Numbered from the stretch's first letter, positions 33,501 through 48,500 are shown. The stretch: 64,000 nucleotides of DNA from Asterias rubens (GCF_902459465.1 NC_047080.1:10142866-10206865), one strand, 5' to 3'. Numbers and translations are program-made. The notes: a model not told the origin generated them from the sequence alone.

Positions 33501-36500
33501 TATAAGAGCCGTGCCACAGTATTCCGGACACAACCCAAGTGATACTCATCCACAAGCGTTCCCACAGCCAATGCATCCTGGGAATACAATGCATGCTGGG
33601 AATGCTCCTGGTTTAAACGGGCAGTCGGGCCCCATGGGAAATTATCCAACGACTTCCATGATGGGTCAAGGAGCTGGGCCTGGCTTTTTGCCAGGAATAC
33701 ATGGTGAGTTGAACACAGTTTCTGATAAGTATAGACCATTTGTAACCTGTGTGACCTTGAGCATTCTTGGGCCTTTCTTATGTACCAGGCAAGATACTCC
33801 ACTGGTCATATGGGAAAGTTTACATTTTGTGTCATTATTTCCACAAAAATACAGTAGTTATAAAAGTAAAAGCTGTAGGTTTTGATATGTGACCCTTTCA
33901 TCATATCGAAAGCTGACTAAATCAGAACTTGCAATCTCCATAAAGTATAAGATTTTATGTTTTCTTCCATTGAGCTGTGTACAAATCGTGCCTGCTGGAA
34001 GTTAAGGCTCTCAGGCTCTTTTGTAAACATGTGATGTCACAGGTCACATCGTCTATTTTTTTTTTTTTTTCATTCTAACATAGTTCCACTGGTATTTCAA
34101 ACTTGTAGAGTAATCTCAGTTTGTTTGTCTGTTCTATTATAGGAACGAACGGCAACTCTCAACCCATCTCAACCACCATGACAAATCCCACCTTAACTTC
34201 AGGAGTTGCTCCCCCTGCATCTGGTCAGCCTGTCATGCCACATGTACCAGTACAGTCACAGATGGGCACTGCACCAGGGGGTGCTACACCCGGACTGTTA
34301 TTGGGCAGCACTCTACCAGCACAACCCACCACAAGAAATGTAGCTAGTGGTAAAGGGGACAGTGGTCCCTCTGTTAATGTAACGGCAGAAGCAAGTACAG
34401 AGTCAGATACAGATGTTTCAACACAGAGAGGAAAGAAAGGCAAAACGGTTATTCTCCCACCAGGGGGGTTATTCTGTAATGTCCCAGAACATCATGATAT
34501 GGTGAGCATTTTTAACAAACTGATGCCACGAAACTTTAAATGTACGTGTATGATTGAAGATTAAAGTTGAGCAAACCTTTCTCTATTCACTTTTTTTTTA
34601 CGTTAATGAGGAGGTTTTTGATTCAAGTCCCACTCCAGTAAATTATTCTTTGTTCAAACCCAAACCATTTAAGTTTCAACCAGTCAGTTTCTCTGGTGGT
34701 TTATTACTTGATAATCAAACTCTTCTCTGTCAATTTCTTTAAGAAAAGTTTTTTTTTTTTTGATGAATGCTTGTCTCTATTCTCATTTAGGAAGATGAAC
34801 TTTTACGTCTTAAGAAACTTCTGGATGAATGCAGAAAATCCAAGGTAGTACAATTTGAAAAATTTCTAAAATGAAAACACGGCATGTAGCTCATTGTAAA
34901 GTACTGTTTTGATAGACTACATGTATGCCTAAAAATCCAGATGTCGTTTGCTCAAACTCCCTTTCTCTTTTCAATCTTTAGAAGAAAAAATCCAACACAG
35001 CGTCTGAAAGAGTCAAGTCTACCCTTGAGGTGAGAGGCTTCTTACAGGATTATTGATCTATTTTAGTAAAATTTTGAAAATTTCTGCACTGAAATTTCAG
35101 TAGTAATGGCTTTTCCTGACTCGAACAAACTTTGTGGCGTGTCGTGGTCAAGCGGATAATGAGCACCAGACTCGAGCTGTGGTGTTTCTGACAGCTAATT
35201 TTCGGTCATGACACTTGTGTTGTTAAGCAAGACAATTTTTAATCACTTCGTCCTTGGGGCGGTATGGATGTAACGACACAATTCATAAATTCTGAAATGG
35301 ATGAGTGTTAAAAAAAATTTGTAAGGATTTTAGTTATGGACTGTATTCAGTGCTGGACTTTACTGATTTTAGTTCAGTACTGATACTGATTTTAGTTCAG
35401 TACTGATTTTAAACCAGCCATTTCTCTGCTCACTCTTCTCACCCATTACGTCTTACAGAATGGAAATAAAGAACTGGAAGCGTTGGATCTTGCTATCCAG
35501 AAGAAGCGCGGCACGTTGAGGGCGCTCCACAAAGCGGACATTGACATCAGACGTCAAAAAGAGGAAGCGAGCGAAGAGTTGCAGGAACTCAACTCAAACC
35601 TGGACAGACGTACACGCAGGAGGTGAGCAGATATATGGCGATTCTCCTTTGAGTAATCTTCCTTCTGTTAAAAACGCCAAGAAGAAAGAATTCTTACACT
35701 TATGTTCACTTATCTTGTCTACCATAGACACGCTAGGCAAAAAATACCCCAGTTGTTTGGCGAAATTGGGCCTCAAAATATTGGGTCATATATATATTTT
35801 TTTTTAAATATTTGTAAGGACTTTATATTTGGGAACATAAACTATTTGGTTGAAAAATATAAGGTCCAAACACAAGACTTTCACTGTATTGAACATTTTA
35901 TTAAATGTCTTTTAATAGTATTTGAATACTGTTCAACTAACAAGATTTTTATAGTTTTCTTGCTGTTCCAAAATTCAACCAATATTTGTGGAGATTTGAA
36001 ATGAAAATTTGGAAAAACAAAATAGTAATAAAAAAACAATTCTGAAAAGAAATCTTGGTCACGACGCAAATAAAGATCTTATTAGTTTAAAAAAAAAATT
36101 GTAGATTTTTTGTTGAAATTATTGGTCGCGACCAAGATGAAGGTCGGTCACACAGATCAAACAAATAAGGTTTTTTCTTCCCTATTTCCTTAATAATTCA
36201 GGGATTTCCTTGAGGGTCATCGGCCGATAACTCCTGAAGATGAGGATTATGAGATGCGGGAGGGATCCATGGACCACCAGGACTACTTAGAAGGTGAGAT
36301 AACATGTCTAGAGAAGACGCTCGTACAACGAAGAGCTGAGCTACGAGTTGCTGATAGACTCCTCCAGGAATGCCAGGCTGATCTCAAAGATGCCACCGAC
36401 AAGGTATGTGCTTATATTTTGACTAGTATTAAGTTTCTGCTAAGCAATATTTGTCTGTGCTTAGCAATTTTTGTGTACTTACAGGCTTTATGATAGAGCT

Positions 36501-39500
36501 GCTAAGAACAAAAAGTAGCTAACACAAAAAGTTATGCTTATCAGAATGAGTTTACCAGACCCAATAACATGTCGCATGTACATTTTTTGACTGGAATCCT
36601 GCTTACTTTTGTTAGCAGAAAGTTTTAAACATTATTTACTGCTTCAAAGCAGCTCTATTAAATTGGTCCCAGAGCCTTGCATAAGGTTTGGTTTTCCGTT
36701 CCTACTGTTAATCATATCATTGGAGCTAATTGTTTTCTTGGGTTGTCATAAAATAAAATAAAAAACACTTCTCGTTTAATTTGTTTTTTGGGGGTTGAAC
36801 AAAGAATTGACTAGAGTTGGATTCGAACCAACGACCTCCGGATTAAAGTGCCAGCGCTCTACCGCACGTTAATCCGGAGGTCGTTGGTTCGAATCCCACT
36901 CTAAGCAATTCTTTGTTCAACCTCAAAAATCATTTCAAAATTTTCCCAGTCAGTTTCCCTTGTGGTTTGTATTGATTTGTTTTTGTATATCTTCAGGCAA
37001 GGTCGACTGTCGAGCAATTTGACAAAGCCAACCTTAACCTGAAACAAGCCGAGGAAGATGCTATTGAGATTGAGAAACGCTCCGAGCAGGCAGCCACTAG
37101 TCTCGTTCAAGCCCAGCAACATCTTGAAGAGATGAGTAGAGATATTGAGGAGATGGAAGACACAAGGCGTAACTATAGCGATAAGATGAAGGAAGTCAAT
37201 GAGGTGTTAACCGAGAAAGACGCTGTGTTCAGGGAACTGGAAGGAAAGATAGAACAAGCAACAAACAGGTAGAGAGATTCAGTAGAAGCGTTCTCCCTTA
37301 ACGGTGGTCCGCTAGCCAAGTGCCAGTTAACACACAACAGGGATGAGATTGTTCAGACTTCTGGTGAAGAAAATCAGACAATATTTTTTTCCACAATTAA
37401 AAAAATTCTGCTCATTGGTCTACTTCTCTAGTGCTTTGGATACTGTTCCCAAAAGCTCCTTGGAATCTATAACCCCAGGGGTTTACCAAACAGTAGAAAT
37501 GGCATCATTTTAACATACCTTTCAATTTGTATCCAAGTTTCAGACTTTTTCAATAGTAATGACTCTCACCCCTGACACATGGACGGGTCAGAATTCACTC
37601 CAAGTGGTCCGGCTGGCTAGTTCAGTGTCGATTTAAAAGTGTAAAAGCTGCCTGACTAGTGAAATGTCAAGATAACTGGCCCTGCTGGCGTGTCGCTGAA
37701 AAAGTTAGATTTTGGAATTCAGGACAAGACTTAGTTCTGAATAGAACTGTCCTGCTTATTAACTTACTACCTGGGCGGAAGGTAGGAAATGGGCAGGGAC
37801 TACTACTTTTGCTTTAAGTGGTTTTAGGGGACTTCTCGTTATTAACTTCACTGCCATGAACTGAGTTCTTAATTGGTCTCAGTAATTTAAAAAATAACTT
37901 CTACATGCATCTTTTTGAACAGACCTTTTTTTCTTCACAGACTTCAGAAGCTTCAAACCGATCTCCTACTGACTGAAGAAAAATCAATCATACAGCAGGA
38001 CAACGCCAGAGAACAAGATCAACTCATTTCAGATAAGACGTCACAACTCCTCAGACTACAAGAACAGGTGAAGACACAATGATCTTCATTACAGAAAGAG
38101 GCTAAAATAGTAACATCCTTTTCATCTGGCAACTCACACCTGGTATCTCCATGTTATTCCTTTTTCAAATGGTGGACTTGATTGGATCATGCACAAATCA
38201 GGGCTGCTGTTCCCAGGCAGATTTACTACTCATCCAATAAGTTTAACGACCCCAAGTATTTGAATGTAAAAACACCCGCTCATTGAAAAGGATGTCTACT
38301 TTCCCCATTTTTTTGTTGGCCAAAGTTGGAAATTCTTAAATGGAGCTCTCCCATAAGGTTGTTTGTTTGAGTAGTCATCATCACAAAAACAGGGATTGAG
38401 TCCAGCTTAATATGAACAACTTTCATAGTAAATTTAGTGGTTTGAATATTAGTTTAGTTTAGTTTTAATTCAGATGGTGTCCTCCACAGGGTTCTGTCCT
38501 GCATTGCTGTCCATAGCTCTCTGCTGTCTCCAGTTGAGTATTGACACAGTGTCTGTTTTCTTTTGAAGGTTGACGAGGAGGGCCAAAGACTAAGTGGACT
38601 CGACCAAGAGCTGGGTAGGAAACAAGCTGACCTCCACGTCTTGAGCTCTGACCTTGAATCCAACCAGAAAGAGATGGTCAGTGCGCTGCAAGATGCCGAG
38701 AGTACACTGACTGCATTAAAACAAAAAGTCAAGGTATGTCATGAAAAAAAAGTTTATCACAATCAAATTTACACGTCAAGGCAGACTGGTCAAGTTCACT
38801 GGCTCAAGTTCTGGTGTTTCTGGTCAGGTAAGTGCAGGTTCGAATCCCGGTCATGACACTTTTGTCCTTAAGCAAGACATTTAACTATTGTTGCTGCGTC
38901 CTTTTGATGGGACGTAAAGCTCTAGGTCCTGGGTGTTGTGTAACACACGCAAAAGAACCCAGTTACACTTACCGCTAAGAAAAGGGGTTTGGCCTGGTGT
39001 TACTTGCAGTGGTTGCTGAATGCACCACTGTAACATATATGGTTCTCATAATTTAAAAACTTCAAAAAACATGTCTGGAAATAAATGATAGATGATAAGC
39101 CCTTTGAGACACCAGTAGATAAACGCTAAAGAAAAACTAGTTAGTATTATTATTATTACTAAAACTGTGGCCAGAAAATATTCCAAAGACCAACTTTGGC
39201 CTGTGATACATGTACTCAATGATTGACTAAGTTTCTCAAAATTTGTCATTCTTTAGGAAACCAAAGCTTCTCTCGACAACCTGAAGCATCAGAAGCGCGA
39301 TTTGCAAACATCCATCGAGGAGCAGCGGACCGCCCTCTCTCAGACTCGCCTCTCAACAGAACAAGAGGAACGCACCTTACAAGAGACTAGAGCGAGTATC
39401 GACAAAGGCCGAGCCGATCTTAAACACACCTTGGAGATGCTCCAGCTGGAGAAGACTGAAGTGGAAGCATTGAAACTTCAACATGAATCCAAGATGGCCG

Positions 39501-42500
39501 ACTTGGAGAAGACGCAATTGGCTGCTTTGCAGGTAGTGATTGTTGCCTTCAAGCCGTACACTACAGGAAAGAGACCAAAATAACAACATCCTTAAGATGT
39601 GGCAACTCACACCTGTTGTCTCAATGTAATTCCTTGTAAACACACCCACTCATTGAAAAGGATGTATGCTTTGTTTTTGTGGCCAAACTCAGAAATTTGT
39701 ACTAGAACTTGTATGAGGACCCCGGTTGGAGTCATGTTTGGGGCACTATGGATTGGGTTTTCAGTTCCTTTCTGACTGTGTGGGTTTCCCCTGGAATGAT
39801 TCTCTGGAATTTGTCTCCCCAATCTAAAACTAAAATTCCCTTCCTTGTCTTCTCTCAATTGGGTTATTTGCTAGTACAGTGAAAGCCCTGGAATTAAAGG
39901 ATCACAATGCCTTGGAAACCTGTTTGTTATGAAATGCATGGCTAGATAGATAATTTAAAAGTAGAATATAATGATCCACACAAACATGCCTCAAAACTGT
40001 ATAGTTTTCCTTATACGTCTTGAACTAACACGGTCGGCCATTTTATGGAGTCAAAATTTTGACTCCACAAAATGGTCGACCGTGTTTGTTCGCGACGTAA
40101 ATTCTAAGACTGCAGTGATAAAATTCACTTTTCAGAGAGTCCTTCGCTTCACAACCAGAATAAATGAAATGAAAGAAATTATAAAGTATTCACTTGTACA
40201 ACCGTCTCCTTTACTGTCAACAGGACAAGTCTGATTTAGAATCCCTTCAAGTCACCTGCCAAGAGAAGCGCGCAGAGCTCGATCGCATCAGTAAGCAACT
40301 CACCATGCAGAGATCGGACAAAGAGCGGCTCGTGTTGGAGACTACAGCCATGGAGGCTAGAGCGTCTTCATTACATAAGGAGGAAGAAGCTCTTGAGGAA
40401 CGCTGCAGGCATTGGGATGGGAAAGTTGCAACACTCACAAAGTACTTTGCAATGTCATAATTTCTTCAACCATAAACAACTTAAATTACTCCAAAATCAA
40501 TAAAACTCTCGGACAAGGATGCTTATTTGATCTTAACTTTTTAGAAACGTACTGTGTGACGTAGCTAAGAGAGGAGGCTAGACTGCAATAAAAAGGCTTT
40601 GTTTGCAAATTAGCTTCCAATTCCTGCACAAATTTAGAATTTGTGCACACCTCCGATCACAAAGCTTATGTAAATGCTTTTTGAGCCAGATGCTGTAATT
40701 ATTACAGCAGCTGGCTCAAAAAATTCTAAATTTGTGCAGGAATTGGAAGCTGAGGTCAAGTTTAAATCACTTCTTTTTTGTTCTCACAATTTTGTTGTAG
40801 ATTTGATTTTACTTTCATATTTTTCATCTCTACGTATTGCATTCCCAACAACATGTACAATTTTCATGGTCATGAACTGGAAGTTCAAATATGCGTGAGA
40901 CTTGCAAAGTCTATTAAGCAATCCCTGATTGTTTTATTGTTGACACTTAAGAAAGTTTCTTGCTGAACCAAGAATTTCATTTCCATTTTTACAGACAACA
41001 TCTTGATCTGATTGACACTCTAAAGGCAGACCAAGTCAAGATGGAGGACCTTCAGAGAGATTTGACCTCTGAACAAGACAACCTGGACAAGGTCAACAGC
41101 AAGAGGGCGCTACTCACAAATCAACTTAATTCTTATAAACAGCAGGTCAAAGGTCAGTCCTCTTCAGTTGGTCGTAAATTGATTACAATTGTTTCAAATG
41201 TGCCCTCTTTTTAGACTTTGAGTGGTTGGGTTGGCAAAGTGGTATCTTTCCTTGCCTTTCAACTCTAGGACGCCTCTTCAAATCATGCCAGGAGCACTAT
41301 GTCGCTCGGGTTTTCATTCCCTACCTTACTGTGTGAGTTTTCCCCTGGAATAACTCTCTGGGGTTTTCCTCCCACATCTAAAACCGAAACTTCCTTCCTT
41401 GTCTTCTCTCCATTGGGTTCTTGGCTAGTACAGTGATTATGTTCGCTTTTCTGAGAGTCAGTGGTCTTCACAACCAGAACAAGTGAAATTAAACAAAAAT
41501 GCTTCTAAAGGCCGGTGTGGATTATCTGCTGATGACTATAACGACAGGATTCGAACCCATCACCTGCGATTTGAACTACAGTGTCTGCTTATGTGTCTGT
41601 TGTTTATTTGTTTGTTTGTTTGTTTGTTTGTTTCCAGAGACTGGGAAGGAATTGAGACTAGTCCGAGAGGAGCTGCAAGGAACTGAAGATCGCAAACATC
41701 ATATCCAACAAGTAAGAATCCAACACAATCATACCTGCCTTTTCAGATTTAATATCTTTTCAGATTGAATTGGAGTTAATGTCTGAGATTTTTGAGATAC
41801 AGGCTGCAAAAAAACAGAACAGTCCTTATTCTGAATAGAGACATTCAATGGGCAAGAGAAAAAAGTTCTTGGGGGAACAGAGGTTGTCATTTGCCTGCAT
41901 GAGTAGAGATTTTCTTACGAATACTGTGATTGTTATAAGTTGTTTTAAATACATACATTATTTGTCTGTGTGGGAAGCTTTACTTGCATGCTTCTGTAGA
42001 CTTGTAAACTTGGTGTTCCAAATTTGGTGTTCTCAGGCCTCAATGTTGGCAGGTATGTACAACATTTCAGATGAATTTTTGACATTTAGGCTGACCATAC
42101 TGTTGCAGGCCTCAAACTAACACACATCATCCACAGCGATTACCTGTAGTGCCCTTTGCAAAGTTCCAATACCAATTTACATTAAGATAGAAGTGCCCTT
42201 ACCAGAGGGAAAATGCTGCTTCTTTCAAAAGCGAAGTTCAAGACCTGGTGTTGTTTTTTGTAAGGAACACTAAATATTACCCAAATGTCACAAAGTGATA
42301 ACGTTTAAATATACCTCCTTTGTGCTAACACTCTCAGGAACTCAAAGAATACGAACATCAGAAATCTGAAGCTAGGGCTGATTTATCTCAACTCCGCTCA
42401 TCCGTCGAGAAAACTAAACAGTCCTTAGCCCTTGCCATAGATGAGCATCGGATCAAGCAAGATGCATTACACAAGCTGAGGATAGAGGTTGAACAGCACC

Positions 42501-45500
42501 ACCTAGAGGTAGATGATGGCCAACGTCATGTGGATAGAGTCCAGGCAGATGTGGAACAGGAGGAGAATAGACTTTCAAGGGTAAGGGATAAAAATGGCGT
42601 AGTCTTGAATAGTTTTTTTTTTTCTCAAAAAGTTATGATATTTTTTCGCACATTGGTAGGTGGTGACTTATTGGCAATTGTGACGGTTGCTGTGGTATTC
42701 TTTGCTTCACTGCACGTTAGTGCCATGTCACAGGGCAGCTTTTACAGGCAACTTTGAGGCAACCAACTGCAGTGCATGCTACAGGACTACTTTGGTAGCA
42801 CCTGAGTCATTTTTCAAACAATGTCTTACGCTCCCCAAGAATAATATGTGTATGTGCCTGGAATGCATGATCCCCAGCTGCGTTGTATATTCTGGGCACA
42901 AAACTTGAGTGGAGTCGAGGGCTCGGTTTTACAAGGCACTAAGATTCATCTGAAAGTGAGTTTCCAATGTCACTATTGTTACATCAAACTTTGCTAAGCA
43001 ATTAAAATTGATTCGCTCTTAAGATCAATCTGAGCTCTTTGTGAAATAGACCCCCAGGTCTACCAAGAGGGATGTGGTGCGATGAGAGAGCCAATCATGT
43101 GACAATCAAGCAGCAGCCACTCTTTTGGACCAGGCCTCAAGATTTTGATTTTGTTGTTTTCTTCAGATGATTGGAGGTCTGACTGTGGAAGCAGAGCATC
43201 TCCGCTCCGATATCGCCATCAAGAATCAGGAATTGGAAGAAGCTCGGCTTAGACTTCATGATCTTCATTCTAAATCTGAACTGGAGCATCAGCAGCAGCA
43301 ACAGAACAAACAGACAGTCAATGACCTACAAACAGAGATCGCTGAACTTGGTAAGACCAACAAACAGACAGTCAATGACCTACAAACACAGATCGCTGAA
43401 CTTGGTAAGACCAACAAACAGACAGTCAATGACCTACAAACACAGATCGCTGAACTTGGTAAGACCAACAAACAGACAGTCATTGACCTACAAACAGATC
43501 ATTGAACTTGGTAAGACCAACAAACAGACAGTCAATGACCTACAAAGACTTCCCTGAACTTGGTAAGACCAACAAACGAGACAGTCAATGACCTACAAAC
43601 ACAGATCGCTGAACTTGGTAAGACCAACAAACAGACAGTCACTGACCTTCAAACACAGATTACTGAACTTGGTAAGACCAACAAACAGACATTCAACAGA
43701 TCGCCGAACAAACAGATTTTGACTAATCCATAGTATGGCCCTCACTCTGATGTATACAATTTACAAAAGAAATATACAACAAAATATTCTTCAATTCAGC
43801 AAAACGATTGTCTTCCTATGGGCCAGATTTGTGTTGTAGACTTGTCACGTATTTATATTTCATGTTTCCATTTCAGAGGATGGGGTTAAAGAGCGACTGG
43901 AGGAAAAGACTAAGCTTGCAGAGGCTCTCAACTTCTCACATTCTGAGATTAACTCACTCAGAAAGGTAAAGAAAACTCAAATAACAGTTTATAGTGCAAA
44001 CATGTTTTAACGGGAGTAGAAGAAAAAGAAATTGCAAGTCCTTCAGTTTAACCACTGCACCATAGTTCTTTGGGATCCACACACAGGGATTGAATTGGAT
44101 GCAAAAGATTTATAGTGACTCTTACTCATACGTCTTTGATAATTTTCATAGGAGAAGGAGACAATGGAGAAGCGTTTATCTGAGATGGCATCCCAGCTGG
44201 CTTCTGGCAAAGATCGTCTTCACCGTGCCAAACAGGTGATATATACAGACTTCTATCTACTTGTAAAACTGTTAGGTTTTGTGGAATACTACCGTTGAAG
44301 TAAAATTAGTAACTTCTCATCAAGCACATCCCACTGAGTGATCTTGCTGAGTTTCTCAACAATTTTGTGTGAAATTTCTTTGCAAAATTGGCATACAACG
44401 TTTTTGCACTGACACGTTCAAATATAAACTAAAGTGTGTTTTGTGACTGCTGGTTATTTCTTCAGAGTTTCAAAGAGAAGCAGTTGGAATATGAACAAGA
44501 TCTACAGGAAGCCAACCTGACCACTAACGAGCATTGTACACGAGCAAATAGACTCAGCTTTAAACTCAATGAACTCAAGGAACAGTATCTACAACTCAAA
44601 TCACAGGTGAGTTGCATTATCCTACAAAAACCCACAGTCAGCTAACGAGCATTGTACACAAGCAAATAGACTCGGCTTTAAATTCAATGAACTCGCGGAA
44701 CAGTATCTACAACTTAAATCACAGGTGAGTTGCATTATCCTACAAAAACCCACAGTCAGCTAACGAGCATTGTACACGAGCAAATAGACTCGGCTTTAAA
44801 CTCAATGAACTCAAGGAACAGTATCTACAACTCGAATCACAGGTGAGTTGCATTATCCTACAAAAACCCACAGTCAAAGTATGCCTTTGGTTTTGTGGGC
44901 CTGCTGGATGGTTTTTCTTCAGAATGTCATCATTTCTTAACCATTAACAGCTTGAGTTATTCCCAAATCATACTACAAAATTGTTCCCCTAAAGGCAAAG
45001 TATACCTCTGGTTTTGTACCTGTTCGAATGAAGATATATACAATAAAACTATTGGCCTGTGAAAATTTTGTTTCCAAAGGGGGTAAAGTTGTTGAGACAC
45101 TGCTGAAAATCTAGAGCGGTTATGTCCACGCAGGAAGAATATTCCATACTTTGAATACACAATCCGAGAAATTATATTTTCAGTAAAGCTTCCCAGATTC
45201 AAAATGTCTGGGATAAAAAGTGATACAAATCTTGTTCCAAAACCGTAGTACTTAGAAGTGAAAAGTTTCTCAAACTGCATTATACTATCCAAAGCTGTTG
45301 TAAGCTTCTACAAGTAAGTTTTTCATTTTCAAAGTCATTACCAAACCTATACAGACCCTTTTATTCCTTCAAGGAAATTTTCGGTCCAGTACCATTCTTC
45401 TCCTCAATAAACCCAAGTCTCGACACTCCTGGGGTGACAGGTCTTTTTTTTTCCAGCTGCGCCCGCATTTCTGGAACTCTCTACCACTTAATCTTAGATC

Positions 45501-48500
45501 TTGTCTATGTACCACAAAATTCAAAACTCTTCTCGAAACTTATTATGTCACAGGTTTCCAAAGACAAATTTTGTTGTGTCTGTTTTCTTTTTGTTAGTTT
45601 TTGTTTTGTTTACTGTGGCTTAGAACACCCAGCAGGGTGAATGGGTGCGCATTACAAGTCTTTATTGTTATTGTTATTATAAGTTTGTACAATCTTATTG
45701 TTTTTCCAGACTACGAGAGAGTTAGAAGAAGAGCGGAAAGCTACGGCAGATGCCTTAGCTAAGCTGAGAGAGATGTCTAACAAGAAAGATGAAGCATCCA
45801 GCGTAGATGGGATGTCTGACTTAGAAGAACTTGACGATCTTCAGAGACAGAAAGCTGACCTGACAAGACATCTTGTGCAGCTACAGTCAAATATACAACA
45901 GGTAAGATAATAAAAATAATAATAACTTGTTCTTTTAAAGCGCATTTTACAATAACCGTATCAATGCGCTTTTTATTAGTGCCCTGGTCATTGGGCCAAT
46001 AACATTCCTGTGATCTTTCTCAGCTCCCTTGGGAGCATGCAGCCCTGGGTTGCCGTGGTGGCCCCCAAAGGATTTTGCAAACACAACATCAACCTCTACC
46101 CTCGCAGGTACCCATTGATACCCCTGGGTGATGAGAAGCAATTATAGTGAAGTGTCTTGCTCAACGTCACAAGTGTCATGATCGGGATTCGAACCTACAC
46201 CTCGATGTCTAAAACACCAGAACTTTGTTTTGATGCTCTAAACCGCTCGCCAATGACACCCCTTATAGTGGGTGCAAAGATTAGCTTCCCCGTGTCGACC
46301 TTGGGTGCTCATTCTGGGTGAGACCCTGACAAGAGCTAATCGAATGATCACACTCGCCCTCTTGTGGTGACGTCATGCACCTCGGGCCAGCCGCAAGTGA
46401 CCCGCTCCACAAGCAGGGCACTAGGGGCTGACCCAGGTGAGCCCCTGGAATGACGTTAAAGCTATTCCAACGAACCGGGGGCAGAACAGGGTCGACACGG
46501 GGAAGCTAATTGAACGCACCCATCATTGGAATGTTTAACCTTTTTACAAAGAAACAAAAAGTAGCTGTGATGTTATTGTTGAGTTGTTGATTGTTGTTGT
46601 TGTGTCCTCTTCAGGCAAGATTAGATGCCTCCTTGATACGAGACGGGGATTATCTGCATGAGATGAGCGCATCTGAAGACAGTCTCAGAAGGCAGGATAA
46701 AGAAAGGACTAAGATGCAGGAAGAGCAAGATAGACTCAAGGTAGTTCATTCACCCCTCTCTCTTCCCCACTTAATCTTCCCCACTTAATTAGGACCTCCT
46801 TTACACTAGATCCAGAAAGGTGGATCAGACCCGGATATCTGATCCCCAATGTGGATTAACGGCTAGTGTAAGCGCAAAAAAGCAGGATCAGAAGCGAGTT
46901 AAAATCCTGCAATTTTAATCCACCTTTTAAGGAGGGTTAAACTGTGCAATGGGTTGATCAGATCCAGTAAAGTGGATTCGAGAAACAATAGTAAAGGCAA
47001 ATCAGAAACCGCAATTTATTTCCTGGATCAAGCAATGGTAAACTCACAGGCAGTGACACCATAAACCACCTGTTTACGCCTCAAGAACGTTTGATCAGAT
47101 CATGTTGAAAATGCTCATTCCAAAACCAGTACGTCGTAGGCAAACTTGGGTCTGCTTTTAATAGACGAGTAACGTAATCTGTGTGCTTTGTTTTAGTTAG
47201 GTGGGACTTGCCTGTAATAAAGCTTTCTGTGAAACATTTTTAATTTAATCCCTCAAATTTCACTTTGCTCCTTGGTGTGACGCAGAACTGACTATTGAAT
47301 TTTAGTTTGATTTCTTTACTATGCAGCTTCAAATACGTCAGCGTGTTTCCCGTCAGGCAGACATGCTCGATAACGTCAAAGAGAAAGCCAACTCAACTCT
47401 AAATAGTCTGAAACGGAAGCTAGATAATCTGGAAGACCTTGTCACAACAAACTCAGCTACGACAAGAGCGATCTCGGGATTAAACCCTGGGATGGAGGGC
47501 GATACTTCTCTGAATGAGGTAAAGGGATTTGTTATCCACCTGAAGAAAAAAATAAGTAAAGATGGAGACCAATTGGTTGCAACAATCGTAATTCTCCATC
47601 CTCCCATGGTCGCAGACTGGAGGGTTATGAGAAAATTAATTTAACAAGCCATTGCTATGTAAACCTAAATCAGATTTACAGACAGATGTGTAGACAACCT
47701 GTGATGGTTTCTTTAAATGTTTTGTAGTTGTAAAGGTCAAAATGGATGTCCTGTCTTTGGGACAATAATGTGAATTTGAAGTTGAATTTGAATAAATCTC
47801 TTTATGAGCTTTGGCAGTTCTGAGAACTATTCTTACTTCTCAGAACCACCACAGCTCTTGCAGAGATTTATTACAATGTGTATCCACAAACCTGGAGATG
47901 ACCTGGAGATTACTATATTCATAGTACTAGTATTTTCTTGTCTTTGTTTCCCTCAGCATCGGATTTCCTTCTCGGTGAGTGGATCGGATCTTTATCCACA
48001 GCATGACACATCAGTAGACAAGACGTCACTAGACAAGATGTCATCAACTCATGAGAGACCTGTAAAGGGAATACTCAAATCAAGACATCATGAGGTAAGG
48101 CAGCAATCTCCTAAAGGCACTGGACACTATTAGTTTTACTCAAAGTAATTCTGAGCATACTTGGTATTGACAATGGAGAGCTGTTGATAGTATAAAAATT
48201 GTGAGAAATGGCTACCTACATGTATGAATTAACATAGTTTTTCAGAAAGAGGTTATTTCTCACTCAAATATTGACAGACATCAGGCCTGAAGCCTTTTTT
48301 CAGGCAACTGAAAGCACACAAATTTGTGCGACACGGGTGTTTTTTCTTTTGTTATTCTCTTGCAACATCGATGACCGATTGAGTAAAAGTTTGAGTCAAA
48401 ATTTTCTCATATTTGTTATTTGATGCGTATGTTGGGATACACCAAGTATGAAAATACTGGTCTTTGATAATTACCAAAGGTGTCCAGTGGCTTTAAACAG

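Noticed and set aside
33704..33885. Extension of the exon 22 reading frame past its donor
   Set aside because: A strong GTGAGT donor at 33704 and the phase-1 match to exon 23 (34143) favour splicing; the extension loses the Pro-rich composition.
43289..43483. Minus-strand open frame with a regular SLTVCLLVLPSSAICVCR repeat
   Set aside because: Mirror image of the 54-bp coding repeat; an 18-codon unit without a stop in one copy is open in all.
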